NCBI RefSeq assembly: GCF_028714655.1
Contig: NZ_JAQTLY010000007.1
Coordinates: forward strand, 1-64,000
Direction of reading: 5' to 3'
Origin: Sulfurimonas sp.
GTDB lineage: Bacteria > Campylobacterota > Campylobacteria > Campylobacterales > Sulfurimonadaceae
Length of the DNA stretch: 64,000 bases
Of the stretch, positions 1 to 7,599 are shown one piece after another. Below the pieces are notes generated by a model. The model had not been told where the DNA came from. It was given only the letters and a program-made list of their open reading frames with translations, and made no database searches. The translations under genes and the position numbers were made by a program. The first letter of the stretch is position 1. Each line of letters opens with the position of its first letter.

Positions 1-42
1 ATTTAGAAAAACTCTTTGAACTAAAATTAATCAACTTTTATA

Positions 43-48
43 TATAAT
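43..48 (+). promoter_or_regulatory. Predicted -10 box for ribBA
   Basis: A perfect TATAAT lies 28 bases before the ribBA start codon in an AT-rich leader. No clear -35 box is visible. The assignment rests on position and match alone. Confidence 0.45.
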
Positions 49-75
49 TCGCGCAATTAAAATAAAGAAGTATAT

Positions 76-1104
76 ATGACACCGATTCAAAGAGTATTAG
101 AAGCGATTGATGAGATAAAAAAAGGGCGTATGGTCATTATGGTTGATGATGAAGATAGAGAAAATGAGGGCGATTTGGTATATGCTTCCGCATTTTCGAC
201 TCCCGCACATGTAAACTTTATGGCAACGCATGCAAGGGGGCTTATCTGTGTAGCAATAAGTAAAAAAATTGCAACTCGCCTATCTTTAAATCCGATGGTA
301 AGTTCAAATACATCTTCGTACGAGACGGCATTTACTGTTTCGGTTGACGCTAAAAATGCACTAACGGGAATTTCAGCTTCAGAGAGAGATGAAACCATCA
401 AGATTTTAGCAAATCCGATAAGCCATGCGGATGAACTGGTAAAACCCGGTCATATTTTTCCTCTAATAGCAAAAGACGGCGGAACGCTTGTAAGAACCGG
501 ACATACTGAGGGTTCTGTTGATTTATGCCGTTTGGCAGGTCTTAGCGAATCATCGGTTATCTGTGAAATCATCAAAGAAGACGGCACGATGGCACGACGC
601 GATGATTTGGATATTTTCGGCGAAAAGCACAATCTTAAAACCGTTTTTATATCTGATATAGTTGAATATCGTCTTGCAAATGAGAGACTTGTCAATGAAA
701 CCGATGCCCAAGATATAGAATTTTTCGGTACAAAAGTTAAAAAATATACCTTTTTAGATCACGATAAGATAGAACATACCGCAATCGTGTTTCATAGCGT
801 GGCTTCAGTTGCAAATGTGAGGGTTCACAATGTGATACCGGATATGGAACTGCTTTTAAATCAGAAAAAGTATAGTAATCTTATAGCTTCTATCGAGTAT
901 CTAAAACAAAACAGCGGTGTGCTGATTTTTATAAACAAACCTACTCATAACGATAATGCCGCTATGAAAGAGTTCGGGATAGGTGCACAGATACTGAAAT
1001 CTTTCGGCGTATCTAAAATGAATCTAATTACTTCATTGAGCCATACCGAGTTTGTCGGACTTAGCGGATTTGGTTTAGAGATTAATGAAGTTATAAATTG
1101 TTAG
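76..1104 (+). CDS. ribBA: RibBA: DHBP synthase with degenerate GTP cyclohydrolase II domain
   Basis: The N-terminal half (about residues 1-200) is 3,4-dihydroxy-2-butanone-4-phosphate synthase, which makes the four-carbon precursor of riboflavin from ribulose 5-phosphate. Its signature DDEDRENEGD is near residue 24, with HARGLICVAIS, the GHTEGSVDLCRLAGL loop and EDGTMAR downstream. The C-terminal half (about 205-342) aligns with GTP cyclohydrolase II by RVHN and FGIGAQILKSFGV, but the zinc-binding cysteines and the RQEGRGIG-type loop are absent, so it is probably inactive for ring opening. Epsilonproteobacterial RibBA proteins are known to lack that activity and to rely on a separate RibA. 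ATG start at 76 follows AAAGAAG. Length 342 residues is typical. Confidence 0.93.
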   Translation: MTPIQRVLEAIDEIKKGRMVIMVDDEDRENEGDLVYASAFSTPAHVNFMATHARGLICVAISKKIATRLSLNPMVSSNTSSYETAFTVSVDAKNALTGISASERDETIKILANPISHADELVKPGHIFPLIAKDGGTLVRTGHTEGSVDLCRLAGLSESSVICEIIKEDGTMARRDDLDIFGEKHNLKTVFISDIVEYRLANERLVNETDAQDIEFFGTKVKKYTFLDHDKIEHTAIVFHSVASVANVRVHNVIPDMELLLNQKKYSNLIASIEYLKQNSGVLIFINKPTHNDNAAMKEFGIGAQILKSFGVSKMNLITSLSHTEFVGLSGFGLEINEVINC

Positions 1105-1120
1105 TTGTAGAAGCCGGCAT

Positions 1121-1840
1121 ATGAGAGAAATATTTAATAGAATACAAGACTCCGACTCTGTTGATATAGAAGTAGATATTGATGCCGATGATTTTGAAGG
1201 CTCTAACCCTTGGTTATTTAGCGTATTTGTAAAATCGGCTAATATCAGTGAAAACAGTGACAGTTTTGATGAATTTTTAGAAACAAAAGAGTCTCTCATA
1301 ATTGCGTTAGAGCATGAAAACAAGGCTAAATATGTCGGCACAAGAGTAAACGACGGCTGGCATGAGTTTTATTTTTACGCAAAAAATTCAAAAAATTTAG
1401 AATCGGTTGTTGCGCAAATGCTAAAAAACAGCGGTTATAAGTATGAGTGCAGCGTCGTAAAAGATGCTAAATGGGATTTTTACCATAAAAATCTTTTTCC
1501 GACCGAGTTGGAGTTTCACAATATCGAGAGTGATAAAATCATATTTTTACTTGAAGAAGAGGGCGATGAACTCTCAACTCCAAGAGATGTTGAGCATTAT
1601 GTCTCGTTTGACACCGCTACCCAAAAAGAGAGGTTTATACAAAATGCTTCGGCTTGCGGTTTTGAATTTAAAGATGATATCAGCTCCGAAGAGTTTGAGC
1701 ATGGCGTGGCACTTGTAAAAAAACATTCCGTGACAAATGAAGAGGTGAGAAAAGTTGTCGAAGAGTTATACTTGCTTCTAAAAAAAGATCACGGCTATTA
1801 TGAGGGTTGGAGTACGATATTAGTTGCTAAGGACGATTGA
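1121..1840 (+). CDS. DUF695-RraB fusion protein
   Basis: This 239-residue soluble acidic protein appears to join two small domains. The N-terminal part (about 1-130) resembles DUF695, with WHEFYFYA and a KWDFYHKNLFPTE stretch. The C-terminal part (about 140-235) resembles RraB, the protein inhibitor of RNase E: it has the EGDE, EHYVSFD and YYEGWSTIL pattern of that family. Campylobacterota generally use RNase Y and J rather than RNase E, so the partner is unclear. The gene lies 16 bases after ribBA and 6 bases before the transporter gene, consistent with one transcript. The family assignment is from memory of the pattern; the cellular role is unknown. Confidence 0.72.
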   Translation: MREIFNRIQDSDSVDIEVDIDADDFEGSNPWLFSVFVKSANISENSDSFDEFLETKESLIIALEHENKAKYVGTRVNDGWHEFYFYAKNSKNLESVVAQMLKNSGYKYECSVVKDAKWDFYHKNLFPTELEFHNIESDKIIFLLEEEGDELSTPRDVEHYVSFDTATQKERFIQNASACGFEFKDDISSEEFEHGVALVKKHSVTNEEVRKVVEELYLLLKKDHGYYEGWSTILVAKDD

Positions 1841-1846
1841 TTTAAC

Positions 1847-3661
1847 ATGAAAAAAATGTTTGCAATCGTCGGAGTTATAAACTATTTAGCAGTTGTTTTT
1901 TTAAACGCATTTACTGATTTAGGTCATAAGATAATCATCCAAAATACCGTTTTTAAGGTTTATGACGGAACAACTCAGATAATACTGACTGCGATTGTAA
2001 ATGCTTTGATGCTTCTTCCTTTTATCTTGGCATTTTCTCCCTCCGGTTATCTCTCAGATAGATTTGCAAAAAATATCGTGATGAAGCACGCTGCTCTTTT
2101 GGCTGTTTTTATCACTCTTGCTATCACTTTTTCTTATTATCAAGGCTGGTTTTTTACCGCTTTTGCTCTTACATTTTTACTTGCCCTCCAAAGTGCGCTT
2201 TACAGTCCCGCAAAATACGGATATATAAAAGAGTTAGTCGGTACAAAATATATAAGTGACGGAAACGGCGCTCTTCAAGCAGTTACGACAAGTGCGATTT
2301 TACTTGGAATAATAGTATATACCATACTTTTTGAGACGCTTTTAGGCGATGGTTTTGCTACAAAAGAGGATATTTTGCAAACTATAGCACCGCTTGGGTG
2401 GCTCTTGGTTTTGGGTTCCGTTGTCGAGTATATGCTGAGTTTAAAACTTCCAAACATGATGATAAAAGCAACTCGCAAAAAATTTGAGTTTGCAAAATAT
2501 ATAAAGGGTTTTTATCTTAAGAAAAACCTAATAATGCTTAAGAGAAAAAAAGAGGTTTTTGACTCCGTGATAGCACTTAGCCTTTTTTGGTCCATTTCTC
2601 AGGTAGTATTGGCAATTTTCGGCGAATATGCAAAGAGTGAGCTTGGAATTACAAATACGATTGTCGTTCAGGGAATTATGACTTTTTCGGTTATCGGCAT
2701 AGTTATCGGCTCAATGCTCTCATCGGCTTTTTCAAGATACTATATAAACAGCGGACTTTCAACACTTAGCGCATTTGGCATTGCGTTTATGCTTTTCATT
2801 ATCCCGTTTACGACAAATACGCTGTTTTTGGGAGCAGAATTTGTTTTGTTTGGACTCTTTAGCGGTATGCTTTTGGTTCCGCTAAACGCAAAAATACAGC
2901 ATCTCTCTCCCGATATCCACCTTGGAACTGTTTTAGCGGGAAACAACTTTGTCCAAACGCTTTTTATGTTCTCTTTTTTAATGCTCACAACGCTCTTTGC
3001 CTACTTCGGTATGAATGCAAAAATTCTATTTTTTGTTATGGGTATTGTCGCATTATATCTGCTGTATCTGCTTTTAAAGAGATACCTTGTTATGGCGGTT
3101 TGGACTCTTTTTGAGTCAATTTTAAAAATCCGTTACAGATGTACATATATAGGGTTAGAGCATATCCCACAAAACACGCCGATACTCTTGGCTGGAAACC
3201 ATGTTAGTTGGATTGACTGGTTTATACTTCAGCTTCCGCTGGAGAGAAGAGTTGTTTTTTTGATAGATAAAGATATATACAACAATAAATTTCTAAAACC
3301 GATTTTTAAATTAGGAGATTTGATTCCTATATCGCAAAAAGCTTCAAAAGATTCGTTTATTGAAACCTCAATGAAATTAAAAAATGGTAAAATTGTGGCA
3401 ATATTTCCCGAGGGTGAAATAGCAAGAAGTTCCGGCGTGTCAAAGTTTTACAGAGGGTATGAGTTTATCGAGAGAAGCGGCGTAGCAATAGTGCCGTTTC
3501 ATATCGATGGAATTTTTGGAAGTGTTTTTGCAAGACATAAAGGCGATGCAAAGAGATGCTTTTTGAAAAAAAGAGAGATTACGCTTACCTTCGGAGAGCC
3601 GATTTCTGGGCATATAAGTGCAGATGAACTTAGAGAGATAGTAGTAAATTTAAAATGTTAA
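1847..3661 (+). CDS. MFS (LplT-like) transporter fused to PlsC-type acyltransferase
   Basis: Residues about 1-410 form a twelve-helix major facilitator transporter of the lysophospholipid-flippase type, with the intracellular loop SGYLSDRFAK near residue 65. Residues about 415-604 form a PlsC/LPLAT acyltransferase with the catalytic GNHVSWIDW box (His and Asp four residues apart), the substrate-binding FPEGE box and VPFHIDG. Such fusions move lysophospholipid inward and re-acylate it at the inner membrane, as E. coli LplT plus Aas do from two genes; no acyl-ACP synthetase domain is present here, unlike Aas-containing fusions. The gene starts 6 bases after the DUF695-RraB gene. Domain calls are secure; substrate is inferred. 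Confidence 0.88.
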   Translation: MKKMFAIVGVINYLAVVFLNAFTDLGHKIIIQNTVFKVYDGTTQIILTAIVNALMLLPFILAFSPSGYLSDRFAKNIVMKHAALLAVFITLAITFSYYQGWFFTAFALTFLLALQSALYSPAKYGYIKELVGTKYISDGNGALQAVTTSAILLGIIVYTILFETLLGDGFATKEDILQTIAPLGWLLVLGSVVEYMLSLKLPNMMIKATRKKFEFAKYIKGFYLKKNLIMLKRKKEVFDSVIALSLFWSISQVVLAIFGEYAKSELGITNTIVVQGIMTFSVIGIVIGSMLSSAFSRYYINSGLSTLSAFGIAFMLFIIPFTTNTLFLGAEFVLFGLFSGMLLVPLNAKIQHLSPDIHLGTVLAGNNFVQTLFMFSFLMLTTLFAYFGMNAKILFFVMGIVALYLLYLLLKRYLVMAVWTLFESILKIRYRCTYIGLEHIPQNTPILLAGNHVSWIDWFILQLPLERRVVFLIDKDIYNNKFLKPIFKLGDLIPISQKASKDSFIETSMKLKNGKIVAIFPEGEIARSSGVSKFYRGYEFIERSGVAIVPFHIDGIFGSVFARHKGDAKRCFLKKREITLTFGEPISGHISADELREIVVNLKC

Positions 3662-3668
3662 TTAATCT

Positions 3669-3735
3669 GACGCTTTATGCGTCAAGCTTTAGTGCCATAG
3701 CGGCTAGCGTAGTCAATCGGGACGGGTTCCGATTG
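3669..3735 (+). other. Two short hairpins in leader of the norspermidine operon
   Basis: Between the acyltransferase gene and the carboxynorspermidine synthase gene there is a 5-bp stem (3669-3673 with 3679-3683) and a perfect 7-bp stem CAATCGG/CCGATTG (3714-3720 with 3729-3735, loop of eight). The first may help terminate the upstream transcript, although no T-run follows. The second lies about 30 bases before the synthase start and would be in the 5' leader of that mRNA. Confidence 0.45.
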
Positions 3736-3767
3736 GCGTGATATTTAGTAAAAAAAAGGATATAAAT

Positions 3768-4952
3768 TTGAGAACAACATTAATCATAGGTGCAGGCGGA
3801 GTTAGTCGTGTAGTCGTACATAAATGTGTACAAAATGCGGATGTTTTTGGGAAAATCGTATTGGCAAGCAGAACGCTAAAGAGATGTCAAGATATAAGAG
3901 ACGAGTTGCCAAATGCAGATATAGAGGTAGCAACGGTTGACGCAGACAGCACGGATGAAGTTATAAAACTTATAAATTCATGTAAACCAAGCATTGTTAT
4001 AAATGTTGCGCTTCCGTATCAGGATTTGGCGATTATGGATGCTTGTATTGCTACAAAAACCCCATACCTAGATACTGCAAACTATGAGCATCCCGATGAA
4101 GCAAAATTTGAGTACAAGCTTCAATGGGCAAGAGACGAGAGGTTTAAAGAAGCAGGAATCATGGGACTTCTTGGAAGCGGTTTTGATCCGGGGGCTACAA
4201 ATGTATTTTGTGCTTACGCTCAAAAACACTACTTTGACGAGATTCATACTATAGATATACTTGACTGTAATGCAGGCGACCATGGGTACGCTTTTGCAAC
4301 AAACTTTAACCCTGAAATCAACCTCCGTGAAGTGAGCGCAAACGGCAGATATTGGGAGAACGGCGAGTGGATAGAGACAAAGCCTTTAGAGATTATGCAA
4401 GTTTGGGATTATCCTGAAGTCGGACCAAAAGATAGTTATCTGCTCTACCATGAAGAGATGGAATCTTTGGTGCAAAACATAAAAGGGCTAAAGCGCATCA
4501 GATTTTTTATGACATTCGGACAGAGTTACATCAAACATATGGAAGTTCTTCAAAATGTCGGTATGCTTGGCATAGAGCCTGTTGAGCATAAAGGGATGAT
4601 GATTACTCCGATTGAGTTCTTAAAAACACTTCTGCCGGATCCCGCATCACTTGGAAGCAGAACTAAAGGCAAGACGAACATAGGGATAGTTGCCGAAGGT
4701 ATCAAAGACGGCAAAAAGAGAAAGATATATATCTACCAGGTAAAGGACCATGAAGAGTGCTACCGTGAGACAAACTCTCAGGGCGTATCTTACACAACAG
4801 GAGTTCCTGCTATGATAGGCGCAAAACTTATGCTCAAAGGTATCTGGAGCGGCGTGGGTGTCTTTAATATGGAACAGATGAATCCTGATCCGTTTATGGA
4901 GGAGATGAACACGCAAGGGCTTCCTTGGCAAGTTAAAGAGTTAGAAGTATAA
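3768..4952 (+). CDS. Carboxynorspermidine synthase (saccharopine dehydrogenase family)
   Basis: The protein is a saccharopine-dehydrogenase-type oxidoreductase that condenses diaminopropane or putrescine with aspartate semialdehyde using NADPH, giving carboxynorspermidine or carboxyspermidine. The Rossmann motif GAGGVSR sits at the N-terminus, followed by SRT and the GSGFDPG loop around residue 145. TTG at 3768 is preferred over an upstream GTG at 3738 because AAGGA (3756-3760) lies seven bases before it and the Rossmann strand then begins at residue 2, as in homologues. The nspC partner begins three bases after the stop, so both steps of this alternative spermidine route, common in Campylobacterota, are in one operon. 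About 394 residues. Confidence 0.9.
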   Translation: MRTTLIIGAGGVSRVVVHKCVQNADVFGKIVLASRTLKRCQDIRDELPNADIEVATVDADSTDEVIKLINSCKPSIVINVALPYQDLAIMDACIATKTPYLDTANYEHPDEAKFEYKLQWARDERFKEAGIMGLLGSGFDPGATNVFCAYAQKHYFDEIHTIDILDCNAGDHGYAFATNFNPEINLREVSANGRYWENGEWIETKPLEIMQVWDYPEVGPKDSYLLYHEEMESLVQNIKGLKRIRFFMTFGQSYIKHMEVLQNVGMLGIEPVEHKGMMITPIEFLKTLLPDPASLGSRTKGKTNIGIVAEGIKDGKKRKIYIYQVKDHEECYRETNSQGVSYTTGVPAMIGAKLMLKGIWSGVGVFNMEQMNPDPFMEEMNTQGLPWQVKELEV

Positions 4953-4954
4953 CA

Positions 4955-6106
4955 GTGATGCAGAGTTTAGAAAAAATCGCTACGCCGTACTATATTTGCG
5001 ACGAGTCTCTTCTTCGTGCAAACCTTGAAATCTTAGACCGTGTCCAAAAAAAGAGTGGGGCAAAAGTCATCCTCGCTCTTAAGGGTTTTGCGATGTGGAG
5101 TACATTTCCTTTGGTAAAACAGTATCTAAAAGGGTGTACTTCAAGCGGGCTTCATGAGGCGCTTTTGGCTAGGGAAGAGTTTGCAAAAGATGATAAAAAT
5201 CTTGAAGTTCATACCTACTCGCCTGCATACAAAGAAGAAGATATCGACGAGATAGCGCGCATATCCGACCACATAGTTTTCAACTCTCCAAATCAGCTCT
5301 TCAAGTACTCCGATAGGGTAAAAAAGATAAATCCTGCCGTGAGTCTGTCGCTAAGAATCAACCCTGAACAGTCTTCATCCCCAAAAGATATCTACAACCC
5401 TTGCGGACTTTACAGCCGCCTTGGAACAACGCTTGCAAATTTTGACGAGAGAGTTTTAGAACACATTGACGGGCTTAACTTTCACGCACTTTGTGAGCAG
5501 GATGTCGATGCGCTTGAAGAAGTTTTAGAGGCATTTGAAGCAAAATTTTCAAAATACTTTAAAGGCATGAAGTACATAAATTTCGGCGGCGGTCACCATA
5601 TAACCAAAAAGGGTTACGATGTTGAGAAACTCATAAGCATTATCAAAAATTTTAGAGCAAAATACGGCGTTGAAGTTTACCTAGAACCCGGAGAAGCGGT
5701 GGGCTGGCAGACTGGCGTGCTTGTGAGCAGTGTGCTTGACATTGTTCACAACGGCATGGATATCGCCATCTTAGATACTTCGGCAGAAGCGCATATGCCT
5801 GATACTCTTGCTATGCCATATCGTGCGATGGTGCGGGGATGCGGAGAAGCGGGAGAGAAAAAACACACTTACAGATTTGGCGGAAACACCTGTTTGGCAG
5901 GTGACATAATGGGAGATTACTCTTTTGATACGCCTCTGAAAATTGGCGATAAAATTATATTTGAAGACCAAATCCACTACACATTTGTTAAAAATACGAC
6001 ATTCAACGGCATTAAACTCCCCTCTCTTGTCCTGTTAAAAGAGGATAAGAGCGTAGAGATAGTTAAAGAGTTTGGATATCAGGATTATAGAAATAGATTA
6101 TCGTAA
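4955..6106 (+). CDS. nspC: Carboxynorspermidine decarboxylase
   Basis: This is a PLP-dependent fold III decarboxylase that releases carbon dioxide from carboxynorspermidine or carboxyspermidine, giving norspermidine or spermidine. The PLP lysine is in ALKGFAMW (about residue 43), the glycine-rich phosphate loop is FGGGHH (about residue 210), EPGEA follows near residue 248, and GNTCLAGD near residue 315 carries the catalytic cysteine of the opposite subunit. GTG at 4955 and ATG at 4958 are both possible starts; they differ by one residue. It completes the polyamine operon with the preceding synthase. Confidence 0.93.
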   Translation: MMQSLEKIATPYYICDESLLRANLEILDRVQKKSGAKVILALKGFAMWSTFPLVKQYLKGCTSSGLHEALLAREEFAKDDKNLEVHTYSPAYKEEDIDEIARISDHIVFNSPNQLFKYSDRVKKINPAVSLSLRINPEQSSSPKDIYNPCGLYSRLGTTLANFDERVLEHIDGLNFHALCEQDVDALEEVLEAFEAKFSKYFKGMKYINFGGGHHITKKGYDVEKLISIIKNFRAKYGVEVYLEPGEAVGWQTGVLVSSVLDIVHNGMDIAILDTSAEAHMPDTLAMPYRAMVRGCGEAGEKKHTYRFGGNTCLAGDIMGDYSFDTPLKIGDKIIFEDQIHYTFVKNTTFNGIKLPSLVLLKEDKSVEIVKEFGYQDYRNRLS

Positions 6107-6121
6107 AGGATTTTCCTCGTT

Positions 6122-6137
6122 CCACTCAAGAGAGTGG
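6122..6137 (+). terminator. Small hairpin after nspC, possible terminator
   Basis: A perfect 6-bp stem CCACTC/GAGTGG with an AAGA tetraloop lies 16 bases after the nspC stop. No T-run follows, so intrinsic termination is uncertain. Confidence 0.35.
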
Positions 6138-6209
6138 TAACTAGAGAATCTTATATCAAACATAGGGCTAAGGATTGTATTTTAAAATCCAATTTTGCCA
6201 TAGCTTGGT

Positions 6210-6239
6210 TTGACTTATTTAGATAAGGTTAAGTATAAT
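6210..6239 (+). promoter_or_regulatory. Strong sigma70-type promoter of the PIN toxin-antitoxin pair
   Basis: TTGACT (6210-6215) and TATAAT (6234-6239) are separated by 18 bases and lead directly into the antitoxin gene, whose start at 6268 is preceded by AGAGGGA. This is among the best-matched promoters in the window. Confidence 0.65.
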
Positions 6240-6267
6240 TGTCTATTAAAATTAGAGGGAGTTTTAT

Positions 6268-6462
6268 ATGCACACTTTAAAAGTAGAAGTAAATGATACC
6301 ATTCTCGATAAAGTTATGTTTTTTTTAAACAACCTTCCAAAATCTGAAATTAAATTAAGTATTGAAGAAACATCGCAAAACCATAAACCTAAAAAGCTAA
6401 ATTCTATCTCTTTAAAGACTAAAGGCTTTAAATTTGATAGAGATGAAGCAAATGCAAGATAA
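6268..6462 (+). CDS. Small antitoxin partner of a PIN-domain toxin
   Basis: A 64-residue protein ending in LKTKGFKFDRDEANAR. That C-terminal pattern (a GFKFDRDEAN tail following a basic linker) is typical of small antitoxins encoded directly ahead of PIN-domain toxins, where the tail occupies the toxin active site. The N-terminus, beginning HTLKVEVNDTILDKV, would supply dimerisation or DNA binding. Its end overlaps the toxin start, giving translational coupling, and its own promoter precedes it. No named family was recognised with certainty; the role is inferred from tail and context. Confidence 0.75.
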   Translation: MHTLKVEVNDTILDKVMFFLNNLPKSEIKLSIEETSQNHKPKKLNSISLKTKGFKFDRDEANAR

Positions 6463-6865
6463 AATTTTCTTAGATACAAATATTGTAATTTATGCTTTTT
6501 CAGAGGATGAAGCCCAAAAGCAGTCTATTGCTTTTAGCCTTTTGGATGGAGAGTACAATAATGCACTAATATCAAAGCAAGTTATAAATGAACTTGCCAA
6601 TATTTTGTTAAAAAAATTTAAACTCTCTTCCAATCAAGTAGAAAATGCCATTCTTGAACTTGACACAATAGTAAATATTGTAGATTTTGATTTATCAACA
6701 CAGATTAAAGCTCTCCATGTAAAAGATAAGTACAATTTACAATTTTATGATTCGCTTATTATTGCTACGGCTTTGGAGAACAAATGCACTACTCTCTATA
6801 GTGAAGATATGCATAATGGAATGCTTATTGAAAATAGACTCAAAATTATAAATCCGTTTAAGTAG
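6443..6865 (+). CDS. PIN-domain ribonuclease toxin (VapC-like)
   Basis: A PIN-domain RNase of about 140 residues. The conserved acidic residues are visible: Asp in FLDTNIVIYAF near the N-terminus, Glu in NELANILLKKF, and Asp in FYDSLIIATAL followed by the SEDM pair. VapC-type toxins cleave tRNA or rRNA and are neutralised by the cognate antitoxin, here the overlapping upstream gene. The start is chosen as ATG 6443; TTG 6434 and ATG 6452 are in frame and cannot be excluded. Fold assignment is firm; the RNA target is unknown. Confidence 0.85.
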   Translation: MKQMQDKIFLDTNIVIYAFSEDEAQKQSIAFSLLDGEYNNALISKQVINELANILLKKFKLSSNQVENAILELDTIVNIVDFDLSTQIKALHVKDKYNLQFYDSLIIATALENKCTTLYSEDMHNGMLIENRLKIINPFK

Positions 6866-6908
6866 TCTAATTAGATATTATTTGAACACTAAAAATAGGA
6901 GGTTTTTT

Positions 6909-7463
6909 ATGCAAGAAGATAAACAGAGATGGAATGAGAGATATTTGGATAACCCGATGCCCCAAACTGTATCGCCGCTCTTGGAGAAGTATATATCACA
7001 TGCCAAAGCGGGTCAAGCTATAGATGTGGCTTGCGGAACAGGTAGAAATACACACTTTTTGGCTGATTTGGGATTTTTAGTAGATGCGGTAGATATATCC
7101 GACTATGCACTCGGCAAAGTAAAAAACAGTGCAATGATTACAAAGATAGATACGGATTTAGATAAGTACAATCTGACTCCAAACAAATATGATTTAATCG
7201 TCAATGTAAACTACCTAAACCGCCGTTTGGTTTCGCAGATGAAAGATGCACTCAAGAGTGGCGGAGTTTTGATGTTTGAAACATTTATAGTTGCACACGG
7301 GGATTTCAATCTTCCGACTACAAACTTAGACTATCTCTTGCGTAAAAATGAGCTTTTGCACTCTTTTATCGGACTTGATATTGTTTACTATGAAGAGAGA
7401 ATCGACATAAATCTAAGAGGCGAGAAGATAAAGGTAGCATCTCTAGTAGCTAAAAAAAGATAA
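6909..7463 (+). CDS. SAM-dependent methyltransferase (TehB-like class I)
   Basis: A 184-residue class I methyltransferase. Motif I is VACGTGRNTHFLADLG (about residue 40), followed by VDAVDISDYAL with the acidic SAM-ribose ligand and DLIVNVNYLNR. The pattern resembles the TehB/tellurite-resistance methyltransferase group, but substrate cannot be read from sequence. ATG 6909 is chosen because a full TAGGAGG (6896-6902) lies six bases upstream; a longer frame from 6882 lacks such a site. The stop is followed within two bases by a palindromic repeat element. Confidence 0.85.
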   Translation: MQEDKQRWNERYLDNPMPQTVSPLLEKYISHAKAGQAIDVACGTGRNTHFLADLGFLVDAVDISDYALGKVKNSAMITKIDTDLDKYNLTPNKYDLIVNVNYLNRRLVSQMKDALKSGGVLMFETFIVAHGDFNLPTTNLDYLLRKNELLHSFIGLDIVYYEERIDINLRGEKIKVASLVAKKR

Positions 7464-7464
7464 T

Positions 7465-7589
7465 AGACTTCTTTTATAACCTAAAATTAGATTCCAAATC
7501 AAGTTTGGAATGACGAGATTTGACGAGACTTATTTATGAGATTTCGTCATCCTGAACTTGATTCAGGATTTAGGTTACGAAAGAAATCT
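7465..7589. repeat. Palindromic repeat element, family A copy 1, with terminal inverted repeats
   Basis: A 125-bp element fills the gap between two convergent genes. Its ends are 21-bp imperfect inverted repeats (7465-7485 and 7569-7589, 18 of 21 matching) carrying the core TAACCTAAA. Inside are two hairpins, one built on GATTCCAAATC/AAGTTTGGAAT and one on CATCCTGAA/TTCAGGATT. Related copies lie at 44485, 48565 and 58039. The structure resembles a miniature inverted-repeat element, but no transposase is present. Confidence 0.75.
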
Positions 7590-7599
7590 AATATACTTT

